Source: Zymoseptoria tritici IPO323
Lineage: Eukaryota > Ascomycota > Dothideomycetes > Mycosphaerellales > Mycosphaerellaceae
NCBI RefSeq assembly: GCF_000219625.1
Contig: NC_018217.1
Location: 1,798,001-1,862,000, forward strand
Reading direction: 5' to 3'
Length of the DNA stretch: 64,000 bases
In this document: positions 19,662 to 30,516 of the stretch, in pieces
Numbering within the stretch: position 1 is the first letter of the stretch
Layout: every line of letters starts with the position of its first letter
Translations under genes and position numbers: made by a program
The notes under the pieces: model-generated
What the model was told of the DNA's origin: nothing
Seen by the model: the letters and a program-made list of their open reading frames with translations, nothing else
Database searches by the model: none

Positions 19662-21924
19662 ATGGCCACCCGATCCGATCGATTCAGAGATGCGCCGCAG
19701 ACAGCTCAAGAGCGGAGAGCAGGCGAATCGGTATGGCCGATATGCGACAACTGCGACATTGACGTGCGCAACGGATCTTAACGTCCTGTACAGGCTCTCT
19801 CCGATTTCGCCGACTACGTCCAACAACAACAAGCTCTACGCAAGCATCCACTCGCTCCCCCAGCTCCCGCGACCGCCACCGCAAAGACCGAGCACGCCGA
19901 ACTCGATATCCTTGACACTCTCGATCTTGCCGACGATAAGCCCAAAGTCCGGCTAAAACAGCTTCTCCTCGACGAAGCCGCCGACACGAAAGAGCAGTCC
20001 ATCACTCAACTACAGACTCTCATTGCCACACGGTGTGACGAAGGCCATGGCGAGTGCCTCTTCGATGTCGGCTTGGAAGACAATGGCGACAGTCTGAACC
20101 TTACCACTGATGAGTGGGAAGCTGCGCTCTCGCGGCTGAAAGTGGTCTTGGAGAAGCTCAAAGCAGACTGGAAAGTGTTGATGACGAAGAACGTACCAGA
20201 CAGTGCGGTCGATGTTGGAAACGCTCTCAAAAAGGAGAATGGATGCGTAGGGAAATTGATGATCAGACGGAGACCGCAAGAGATCGACGATGCCATTGAG
20301 ACTCGAATAGCAGTGGTTGGGAATGTGGATGCCGGAAAGAGCACACTCCTGGGTGTGTTGGTGAAGGGCGGACTGGACGATGGTCGCGGTAAAGCTCGAG
20401 TCAACCTATTCCGGCATAAGCATGAGGTGGAGTCTGGAAGGACATCGAGTGTAGGCATGGAGATTATGGGTTTCGACACGAAGGGTGAGGTGGTGGTATC
20501 CGGCGTGCCTGGGAGGAAGCTGAGCTGGGAGGTAAGTACTTTTACTATACTCAGTGCAGAAGGCCTCCGTTGTCCGAGACTATCTTTGACGCCGGGCCTT
20601 CGTACATTCCACACCGTCTACGACGTTCGCTGACCCTATACGCTTTGCCTTGCAGGAGATTGGCAAGAGGAGTGCAAAAGTCATCTCGTTCACAGATCTG
20701 GCGGGACACGAGCGGTATCTACGGACAACTGTCTTTGGGCTGCTATCGAGCGAGCCGAATTACTGCCTACTGATGGTAAGGGTCTCGATCATGCTATCTC
20801 AATATCGTACAGTGCTAACGGGCTTAGGTCGCGGCGAACAATGGCCTCATTGGAATGTCGAAAGAACATCTGGGCATCGCTCTTGCTCTCAATGTTCCAG
20901 GTGAGCATATACCGTACACACAGGCACCTTCAATGACTAACATATCACAGTCATGGTCGTAGTGACCAAAATCGACATCTGCCCACCTCAGATCCTGCAA
21001 CAAACCCTCACACAGCTTACCAAAATTCTCAAGTCTCCCGGGGCTCGCAAAATCCCAATCTTCATCAAGTCCCGCGAGGAATGCGTCAATACGGCTACTC
21101 AGTTCGTCAGTCAACGCATCTGTCCGATCTTTCAAGTCTCCAACGTGACCGGCGAGTCTCTCGACTTGGTCCGCGAGTTCCTCAACATCCTACCTCACCA
21201 CGGCAAATACGATGCAACCGCTCCCTTTGAGTTCCATATCAATGACACCTTCTCCGTTCCCTTCGTCGGCACCGTCGTCTCGGGAGTCGTCAAGTCTGGT
21301 CTCGTACATGCCGGTGACTCTGTCCTCGTCGGTCCCGACTCCCTCGGCCAGTTCACCACCACAACCATTCGCTCCATCGAACGAAAACGCATTCCCGTTC
21401 CCGCTTGCTCGGCAGGACAATCCGCCTCGTTCGCTCTACGGCGTGTCCGTCGCAAAGATGTTCGCAAGGGCATGGTCGTTTTGCTCGGCAAGTCCGCCGA
21501 CCCATCAAATCCCAACTCTACCACACTTGTCCCCGCCATCCAACCCAAAGTTCACCGCGAGTTCGTGGCTGAGGTCCTCATCCTTTCTCACGCTACCACT
21601 ATCCGGAACAAATACCAAGCAATGCTGCACGTCGGTCCGATTTCGCAGACCTGCGCCATCATAGACATCGATCGAGCGTACATCCGGACAGGAGATCGTG
21701 CGACAGTGGCGTTCAGGTTCGTGCAGAGGCCAGAGTACCTCAGTGTAGGGGAGAGGATACTGTTCCGAGAAGGAAGGACGAAAGGTCTGGGAATTGTAAA
21801 GGCGGTGGGGTATGATCCGTCAAAACCGTTGAACCCGGATGGATTGAAGGAGGGTGAGAATGGGGAGAGCGAGAAGGTGGCGAATGTAGAGAGCGGAGAG
21901 AATGGAGAGAAGGCCAAGGTGTGA
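19662..21924 (+). CDS. GTPBP1/GTPBP2-type translational GTPase
   Basis: Five exons (19662-19730, 19794-20531, 20656-20775, 20828-20900, 20951-21924) give 657 residues, every junction GT-AG and in frame. The GTP-binding core is complete: G1 GNVDAGKS near residue 199, G3 DLAGHE near 283 and G4 TKID near 339. The EF-Tu-like domains 2 and 3 follow ([66 protein letters not shown]). The DAGKST and [12 protein letters not shown] forms are typical of GTPBP1/2, EF1A relatives linked in animals to ribosome stalling and exosome-dependent mRNA decay. The extra N-terminal about 190 residues and a Gly/Glu-rich tail also fit the family. Confidence 0.9.
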
Positions 21925-22148
21925 GGTGTACTTTTCCACGCCGACCTCACGGTGCCTTCCTCGACTTTCGTCGTGCGATCTCCCAATGGCAGGGAGATCT
22001 TCTCATCAAAATATACACTGACTTCCTCCTCCATCACCTCCAACTACACCTCACCACACTCTGCCATACCTCTCCGCTCTGTCGGCAGGTCTGCATCCCA
22101 CCATCATCGCCAGAGGCTGCTCCTTGAATCCTCATCGCCTTGGCCGCT

Positions 22149-24310
22149 ATGGAGGACGAAGGCTACTCGTCACCATGCGAGGCCCCAGACGAACCCCAAA
22201 CACCCATCAACGAACCCTCTCGCAACACTGACAAGCTATGGGAGGAGACCATCCACGCCAATGGACCGAATGACCGATCATTGGGCAAGCACGCCTCTCG
22301 TCACGTCGAATTCCAGTACGGCGCTATTGGCACCCGGATCCAGCAGAGAAAGGTCGAGGTCTCGTATGATGCGTTCTGCAGATCTTTGAATCATGAGTAT
22401 GCCTTTGCTCCCTCTCCTGGCATCCTTGCTACTCCGTCGCTAACATGGAATCTCTTCAGTCCCATGAAATGTTCACCCCCCGACTTTCCCTTCCGCTACA
22501 TCGACACGATCGCCAGGAACATGGTTCCAGGCATCCGCGGCAAGACGGCTCTGAATCTCACCACCATCACGGGCACTTTGCACTCGGTCCTCGACCTGCT
22601 CAGATTCCGACGCCGACAAGGTTACATATGTCGACCCAATGGCCGGCACCAACAACTCCACCTGCGTCGTCAAGATGTTTCTCGTTTCTGCGCTTCGTTA
22701 CGGGCGTGTACCTTTCACCACTATCGAGGAAGTCCTCGCCGCCGCTGCTCTCCGCCATGATCGTAAGATTGTTTGGAGTTCTCCGGATGAGCCTGTCCTT
22801 CTCTCTCTCGGCAGGTCGAGAGATGGTCTGGACCTCAAGAAGCCCGTCACCGAGAAAGTGATGAACAAATCACTTGGTCAAATGGCACTCCATGCTGGTG
22901 TCATGGCCGGTTTGAAAACTCATGACGTGCGCCGTGGCAAAGCGCGAGGTACTGCACATATCAAGAAAGAGGTCCTCGGAGTTCCAAACCGCATGGTCGC
23001 CAACATCGTGGGCCACACCGTCAAGGCGTTGAACTCTGGTGTTACTAACAACTACATCGGCTACAATTAGACCAAGACGTTCAATGTGATCGCAGACGAC
23101 CAGCTCGACAATAGCCTTGCCCCGAAATGCGCTCCATTAGGCAGTATCACGAAATTCTCTGGTCCTCAACTCAAGGCTTACATGGACAAGAACGGGCTCA
23201 AGTACTATCCCCGTTCTCACGCCAATACGTTGGCATTAGAGGCGATGCGACCAGAGGAGCTTGACAAATTCCACTCCGAGCGTCAAGCAGTAACACCTCT
23301 GTACGCTCCGTCTGCGGCTGTGCCAGACTTTCTCCCTCACAGCCTCGCTGCCTGTGAGCCCTATCCCGAGCAACCCTCCCTCGCCGGCAACAACCCCGTT
23401 GACGACTCTGCATATGGCTCCATGCTTGTGGATTCCGAGACGATGCCGCCGATACCTGCTACCGCGCATCAGCTCGTCATCGATCAAGAAGCCGTCGCCC
23501 CTGTGCAGTCCTAGGAAGACTTTGCCGGAGATGCCTTCGATCGTATCTCCACCATCAACGACACCATCGACCCGGCCTTGCTAGACGAGCAATTCAACAA
23601 CGACTACGAGCATGGCGAAGTTGACGAAGCCCAGCTCGACTGTCTCTCACAGCTGGTGCAGACGGCTGGTCAGGACATGGACGCCGACGAGGGATCTTTG
23701 GATACACAGCTTGATCATGTACGTCTTCAAGACGACGATGCCTTTGACGGAGCACTTCTCGGCGATCTTCTTGCTGTCCCTCCTCCGCCACCCCCGCCTA
23801 CGACTGTGGAGGTAGATCCCATGCAGCTCTCTGGCAATGACTTTGTCAGGTTCTTTGCATCAGTCGACTTGTATCTGGACACAGATCGTGAGGAACGTCG
23901 CACCAAGAATGCTCGCCCCGCCGGCGGCAACAGCAAAGACGACCCTTCCCTGCTCATCTTCAAATGCAAGGTGGGTTCGTACACTGTCAACAAACTGGTC
24001 AAGATTCTTGTCCATCAAAATGCATGCATGAAGCGATCATCGACCCATGCCAGTCGAGGACAAAGTACCATGCAGACGGGCTCCGGAATGTCCAAAGACC
24101 TTCGTTGACGCTGATGGCGAGTGGCGGCATTTCAAGGAACAGCACAACTTTACTCTTGTTCCGTGTCCACAGTGCCCAGAGGATCAACAACACGTCACGT
24201 AAAAGCCAAACTCTCTCAAGTATCACATACAGACAAAGCATCCGAACATGATTACATATTGTTGGCCCGCATTGGGCCTCTCAGCCTCGCCTTATCTTGT
24301 CCGGCCGTAG
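22149..24310 (+). pseudogene. Decayed tyrosine recombinase with C-terminal zinc fingers (mobile-element fossil)
   Basis: The segment reads as one degenerate protein spread over all three frames. The first part starts at 22149, has a still-canonical 63-nt intron (22397-22459) and runs to about 22610. The frame then jumps to AGTNNSTCVVKMFLVSALRYG and continues through GLKTHDVRRGKARG, NIVGHT and NYIGYN, which look like the H-x-x-R, GH and catalytic Tyr boxes of a tyrosine recombinase. In-frame stops occur at 23068 (TAG), 23512 (TAG) and 24200 (TAA). After more frame changes, Cys/His-rich zinc-finger remnants follow (CPSKCMHE, then CPQCPEDQQH with LKYHIQTKHP). Related fungal recombinases are found in Crypton-like and Starship-type elements; which group is unclear. 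By memory of the family, about 100 core residues are missing at the first jump. Confidence 0.6.
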
Positions 24311-25204
24311 CCATCATCTCCCGTTCGGAGATTTCGTATTCATTGCATGAATTCGAGTCTTAGTACACTCGGATTGTCAAGATTATAAGGAGACGAATAC
24401 ATGGCACATCCGGCGCATGTCCTCGGCTTACTCATGCGACTAGCGTCTAAATCTGGCACGCTAGCGCAAATCCTTCCTTCTTCCAACCTTGCCTTGCCTT
24501 CTCAATCGTTCACCGCAGTGACCACGGCATTCGACCTCCTAGCCATGAAGAACATGGCTGGAAGAGGGCAATCCATTCCTCAAGGAGAATCGAGGACGGT
24601 ACGGCGCTCGCCTTCTCCGGCTGCCATCGCAACAAACCTCGCAACATCTTCAGACCGCTCACGTCATTCATTCAAGCCTACAGGCTTCTTCCTTGTCGGT
24701 CGATGAGCATTGAACATCCAGCACGCCGGATTCAATGGTTTCGGGTATTCTGCCACCTCATATTCATTCCACTATACAGATATAGCGCACCGACACCTGT
24801 CTGGAGGCCCTACCGGGTATGATCAGGCATACAATCTGGCGACGTCCAGACGTGCCAATACCATGATGGACTTCTCGAACTGCGGGATCGTGTACGTCGG
24901 CAAAAGATATGCAGTGGTCACCTTGTCTCTACGACACCTCGCTCCAGGCATAGGCCGGTAGCCCAATTTCACTCGAGTCCGTGTGATGATGAATAACTTC
25001 CCAGCCTTGACTCAAGGGCTGCAGCAGTACTGAGGTAATCTTGCCGGATATGCCGGACATACTCTATCCTGGATGCCGCAACAGGTATGAGCTGGCCGCT
25101 GCGCTGTCAGAGATCGTTCAACGCGGAGTACTTTTATTTCAGCCATGTCGTCTTTTCTGGGACGCTCTTCCAAGAGCTTTCGTCTATAGCAGTTTGACGC
25201 CACC
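24311..25204. other. Gene-poor stretch downstream of the recombinase fossil
   Basis: No gene recognised. It may contain the eroded 3' end of the element and holds the promoter of the carboxylesterase. One copy of a 27-bp imperfect repeat lies at 24443-24469. Confidence 0.4.
24443..24469 (+). repeat. 27-bp imperfect direct repeat, copy 1
   Basis: It matches 27273-27299 at 22 of 27 positions, including an identical 13-base end CACGCTAGCGCAA. The pair brackets the carboxylesterase gene. Confidence 0.45.
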
Positions 25205-26969
25205 ATGTTCCGCACATTTGGGCTCTTGTCACTCGCTACATTGCTGCTGAGGCAAAGCTCTGCAGTCGACTCCACTGACGATACCAGTCCGATTATCCAC
25301 CTCGATTATGCGAGCTACAGAGGCAACGCCAGCTTCGAGGCCGATTTCAATACACATGTCTTCTACGGTCTCCGATATGCTCAAGCGCCTACCGGAGAAC
25401 TTCGCTGGCAACCACCGAGACCCATCGAAGGCAAGAACAATTATAGTACGAATGGGATAATCGACGCTCAAGCTCTCGGCCCAGCATGTACCCAAGGCAG
25501 TCCGAAATGGGTATTGGCATTCGACAATATCTCTACGTCCGATCAGATCAACACGACTTATGTCATAGGAGAGGAGGACTGTCTGCTGCTTGACATTTAC
25601 GTGCCCAGTCACCCGAAATCGAAGTCGCTGCCAGTGCTGGCCGAGATCCACGGTGGCGGCTACACACGAGGCCAGAACAAGTTCATCCATGGCGAGTCCA
25701 TCGTGAATGCTTCTCAGGGCGAGATGATCTTTGTTGCGATGCAGTACCGGCTGGGCGCTTATGGGTTCCTGTCCAGCGAGGAGGTTCGCGAGAACGGTGT
25801 CGCGAACGCAGGTTTGCTAGACCAGCGCGCAGCTTTGGAGTGGATTCAACGAAATATTGCGAAATTCGGTGGAGATCCTAGCAAGGTCACAATCACTGGT
25901 GGAAGTGCTGGCGGTGGCTCGGTCGTGAACCAGATGATCATGCACGGCGGCGTTGCGAGCCCTCCGTTTCGTGCAGTAAGTCAACAGCAGTCTACTCACC
26001 GCATCTGCAAATAATAACGTTTCTACGCAGGCCTTGCCGGAGTACCCTTGGTGGCAGCCATATCATAATGACACGATTCTGGAGCGGCAGTACCGCAGCT
26101 TGCTGAAATATGCCAAGTGCGACGATTTGCAGTGTCTTCGATCCCTGGATTCCGACAGGCTAGAGGTGGCATCAGCAAAGACCTATTTCGATGGCGAGAC
26201 TGGATATGGTGACTATTACTATGGTCCGTCTGTCGACGGTAGTATCATCAGAGATCTACCCAGCAACGAGCTCAAGCAAGGACACTTTTCCAAAGTGCCC
26301 CTACTCACAGATCATGGTAAGTCGGACAGACCGAGATCAATCATGGCCAATTTTACCGAATAAGCTGACACATGTATTCTCATAGCGCGCTACGAAGGCA
26401 CCATCTTCACCGACAAGGCCTCCACGACGGAGGTCCAAGTCACTGACGACGCACATCATCTATTTCCTTACGCTGGACAAGATTTCTTCGATCGCTTGTA
26501 TCAGCTCTACCCTCTGGACGCCTACAACAGCACCTTCTTTCAACGCCAGCAATTCTTCGGCGACTTCATCATCAGCTGCCCAACATACTACATGGCCAGT
26601 GCGAGTGCCGATGCCGGCCTGCCTACCTACAAGCTCATCTTCGACGCTGGCACACAGCAACATGAGGCGACATTCGATTTCATTTACATGCCCAGCTCGA
26701 GTACGAATAACGCCACTATTGCCGACTATATGAAAGACTGGGTCATCTCGTTCACGGTACATATGGATCCCAACGAGCAGTCATTTACTGGAGCGTCGGG
26801 CAAGCCGTATTGGCCGATGTACAACACAGCTATGGGCACGGCGAATGCGAGTACCCCGGAGTTCGCTATCATGAGCGTCAACTATACACAGGTCGGCTCC
26901 ATCATGGATCCGGACGTGTCTGCGCAGTGCGACTTTTTCCACTCCTCGTCATATGATACCCGCAATTAG
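25205..26969 (+). CDS. Secreted type-B carboxylesterase/lipase
   Basis: Three exons (25205-25975, 26031-26316, 26386-26969) give 546 residues. A signal peptide is clear (FGLLSLATLLLRQSSA). Type-B carboxylesterase motifs are all present: FYGLRYAQAPTGELRWQPP, EDCLLLDIYVP, the oxyanion loop EIHGGGYTRG, QYRLGAYGFLSS, NAGLLDQRAALEWIQRNIAKFGGDP and the nucleophile elbow GGSAGG with Ser at about 233. The likely triad partners are Glu356 (ARYEG) and His445 (QQHEATFDF). The enzyme would hydrolyse esters outside the cell; the substrate is unknown. Several N-glycosylation sequons (NAS, NYS, NIS, NTT) fit secretion. It is isolated, next to the recombinase fossil. Confidence 0.92.
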
Positions 26970-28436
26970 GACTTTGCAGAATGAGAATGCGCAATGGAGG
27001 ATACGCACCAACTCGCTGAGGTCTGTCATCGCATGTCTTCTAGATTTCTGCTATATCAAATGAGTTAGAGAAATGATGTTTGAAATGCCATCCCATCAGT
27101 CTTTTTGGACAATCGCATCAAGCCGGCGAGGAGTGCAACAAGCAATGATTGTTGCATGAAGTACCGTCCTCACACCGCCAGTATGCCCATGAAGCAGAAC
27201 TGATGTAACAGTGCCTCGATCGTATATGCACAGTTGGACCCGCTCATACCCCGGTCGACCTACTCGGAGGTGGCGTCTAGATTGTCCACGCTAGCGCAAG
27301 GCACAGCACGAAGAGCCCTGCAATGGTTCTGCACCTCGCCTATTGCTCGCTCCTTTTCGGACCTTCCTCCTTCGTCGACACGCGGCAGTTGAGACGACTT
27401 CGGAACAACTGCTTCTGGATTGTACACCGAGATACAAAGGATGGTCATTTGAGGCGACAGTGGCCGACGGAAGAAGCAATGGAGTCGATGAACGCCTCAT
27501 ACCAGCAGCCAACGAGAAAGAAATTTGCAGCAATGTTTCCTCAATTCCACAGCAGCAACGACCCGACCTATGGAAGGACTCTCCACTTCCAAATTCCTTC
27601 TGGAGCTCCAGATCCCTACAAGTCGGTCCACAAATGGAGCAACCTCCACCCGAGAACTTAGAAGTCTGATCGTGCTCGAAACCCGCACTGGAGTGGAGCC
27701 CAATCCACTGGCAACCCCACCTCGTTCGGCTGCTTGGACATCCAGCAAGGAGACATCCCGGTGTGCTACCCACTCGCGGATAGCGGAACGACCTGACATT
27801 CATGTTTGCGACCCAACATACCAGCGCCTGCAGGTACTGTATCCACAGCTGTACGACGACGACAAGCTGGAAATCCTTCGTTCGGAAATAGCCACCTTCA
27901 CGTGTGGTATACCGCTCGTGCCATCATGGCTCCAACTCCCCTGCTGCATGTCAAGTAACGAGCGCAGGCATGGCAAGGCGTCTTGCTTTCCTTCTCTCCA
28001 AGGAATATGCGCTTTCTTCTACTTCCATTCTAGCCTAAAAGGCGAGCTTGCCCGTCAAAGGCTGAACCGATATCGAGACCCGGGCACCTTGACCAGGAAA
28101 CGACTTCATCGCGCTTGTTGGCTAGCTACAGTAGGCTTACAAGGCCGGGATGGCACAAGACCCATGGAGGTCTTTCTGTAGGCGACTGTTTCCACTATTC
28201 AATGGACTAAATGTCTTGTTTCTCCACGCTCACTCTCCCCTGGAGGTGAAAGAGTTCGGTGTCTACTTGCATCATTCGTTTACCAGAGGTTCTTCGATCA
28301 TCCTTTCGACAAGACGAATTCTCCTTTCGACCAGACTAATGTGAACCACTACGAACCACCCCGTTGCTCCGGACAACAGCTCTGCTCCAGAGTCACACTT
28401 CTCGTCAAGATAACACATACCATCGCCAACGACAAA
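26970..28436. other. Gene-poor stretch, no gene supported
   Basis: Overlapping open frames occur on both strands between 27290 and 28180, but none has a recognisable motif. The second copy of the 27-bp repeat lies at 27273-27299. Confidence 0.4.
27273..27299 (+). repeat. 27-bp imperfect direct repeat, copy 2
   Basis: Partner of 24443-24469, same orientation, 22 of 27 identical. Confidence 0.45.
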
Positions 28437-29232
28437 ATGTACAGCACCGGCCGCCGCGCAACCTTAGCCGTCAATATCACCTTCTTCGCCCTCACATGGA
28501 TCACCGTCAGTCTCCGCGTGCTCGTGCGAGCGGGTATGCTCCGGGCCTTTGGATCCGACGACTGGACGATGTTGATCACTCAACTGCTCTTCACGGCATA
28601 TCTCATCGTTCAATTGGGAGGCGTATACTACGGCACCGGCGAGCATCTGAGTGACTTGGTCCCCTGGAGGGCGGAGCGGGCATTGCAGTATTGGTACTTC
28701 TGCGAGGTGAGTGATCTCCTTCTCAATCATTCCACAGACCTTTGCAGACTCACCAGCGATGAATAACAGATCTTCTACGTCCTCTCCACCTGCCTCCTCA
28801 AAATCTCCGTCTCCCTCTTCCTCCTCCGCGTCGCCACCCACCGCCTGCACATCTTCATCATCCACACCATAATGGTCGTCTCCGCGCTCCTCGGCTTCAC
28901 CTTTTTCTTCGTGCTCATTTTCCAATGCTACCCCGTCTCCGACTGGTGGTCCCTCGACCCGCTGCAGAAACACTGCATCAACCCCACCGTCGTCATCGGG
29001 TTGACCTACGCGGTCTCAGGACTGAACGTCATCGCAGACTGGACGTTGGGGATCTTGCCGATTTTCGTGGTCCGAGAATTGGACATGTCGAAGAGGCAGA
29101 AGAGGTTGGTGGCGGGGATTTTGAGCTTTGCGGCGGTGGGGAGTACGGCTACGATCGTGCGGTTGCCGTACATTGGCAGTTTGAAGGAGAGTTTTCTGGG
29201 GAGCAATGGGAACTTTCTCTGTGAGTCTCTGC

Positions 29233-29268
<36 letters not shown>

Positions 29269-29844
29269 CTGACTATATTTTCTCGTTGCTGATTCCAACG
29301 TGGCGTTTCAGACAACACAGTCGGCGTAGCAATCTGGACCACAGTAGAAGTCGGAATCGGCATCTCCGCCGGCTGTCTCGCGACCCTCCGTCCGCTCATC
29401 CGCCTCGCTTTCTCCCGCTTCGGAATCACGTCCTCTTCCAACCACGCTCGGGAACTTTCCACCCGCGAACGAAGGAGCCATCATGCATCGCAGCACAGTC
29501 GAAGAATGCAAGTTGGCCGGGACGCAGACGGGGACTTCGTGCTCGTGGATCCGGGCAGGGGGAGGACGGTGACGACGATTACTGGAGGGAGGGATGAGTC
29601 GCCGGAGTTGGAATTGGTGGTGGATGGGAAGGGGAGGGTGAGGAGTGGGGAGGATGTGGAGGCGTGGGCCGTGGGGAGGGGGAGGAAGAGTTTGGGTGGG
29701 GTGAGGGTTGGGGTGAAGGAGGAGGAGGAGGAGGAGGAAGTGGATGAAGGTTATGAAAGAGAGGTATATGAGATGGGAGAGAGGTCAAGGTCGAGGAGTC
29801 GGGGGAGGAGGGTCAGTGTTTGGTCGATTCCATCGAGGCATTGA
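28437..29844 (+). CDS. PTH11-like seven-transmembrane rhodopsin-domain protein
   Basis: Three exons (28437-28706, 28770-29220, 29312-29844) give 417 residues. The first about 290 residues carry seven hydrophobic segments, for example ATLAVNITFFALTWITVSLR, WTMLITQLLFTAYLIVQL and FIIHTIMVVSALLGFTFFFV. The fungal rhodopsin-domain hallmarks are present: R-x-x-x-R after TM1, FGSDDW between TM1 and TM2, and FQCYPVSDWW, the conserved Q-C-x-P-x-x-x-x-W motif. The cytoplasmic tail is long, with an eight-residue Glu run and an SR-rich end. No CFEM domain is present. These proteins are candidate plasma-membrane sensors; the ligand is unknown. Intron 2 contains a long CT microsatellite. Confidence 0.88.
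29237..29266 (+). repeat. (CT)n microsatellite in intron 2 of the PTH11-like gene
   Basis: Roughly 15 CT units occur inside the 29221-29311 intron, upstream of the branch-like CTGAC and the TTTCAG acceptor. Confidence 0.9.
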
Positions 29845-30516
29845 TGGAGTGGTAGAGGTAGGAGCATTATCAGTATGAGGAAGGATGGAAACATAGGCAT
29901 ATTGTGAACATCAATTCACCCCGCATAGAGTACAATGCCCCGTTCGGCCTGTCTCTTCCTCGCGTCATTCCCTCGCCTTCCATGGTTTCTCTCAAAAGGT
30001 CTGACAATGCAATAGGTGCAATTCCACCTCTTTCCAAATCTAAAATGTCCTTTCAAAAACGCCCGCCATGCTTCGTTCAACGCCAAAAAAAAAGCAAAAG
30101 TCGTATGTACATGGTGCCGCTTGTACAAGATAATGTGCCACCCCTATCGTCCCATGCGCCGCGGAACACATCCATAGCCACTTGTGGACTCTTCTGTCCT
30201 AGGGTCTTTTTCGTCCAGAGTTATCTCTCACCGCTCGGCTTCCCCTCGCACTTTGAGCTATTGATCGCTCGCCATGCCCGGTCTTTCAATTCCTGCCAAA
30301 ACAAGGCAATTCTCAACGCGGCAGGCCAGTTCCCGGGAGTCTCTTCACTCCGTCTGTTGGTGTGGTCGTCCATTTTGATGAGACGATGACTGAGACGTCC
30401 CATGCTGCGGGATACTCATCTTTCAGTAGCAAATCCAAGGCCGTCATTCATGGTGTTCTCGGCCAGGTCCCTCGCGATTGCCCAATTCGATGTCAAGCAC
30501 AAATGGGCGCACACTT
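29845..30516. other. Convergent 3' intergenic stretch
   Basis: No gene seen between the PTH11-like gene and the arylsulfotransferase-family gene. Confidence 0.5.

Noticed and set aside
27290..28181. Overlapping ORFs on both strands
   Set aside because: No motif, no consistent splice structure, mixed codon composition.
28872..29597. Reading through the second intron of the PTH11-like gene
   Set aside because: Gives a Leu/Ser run from the CT microsatellite; splicing 29221-29311 restores family-like sequence.
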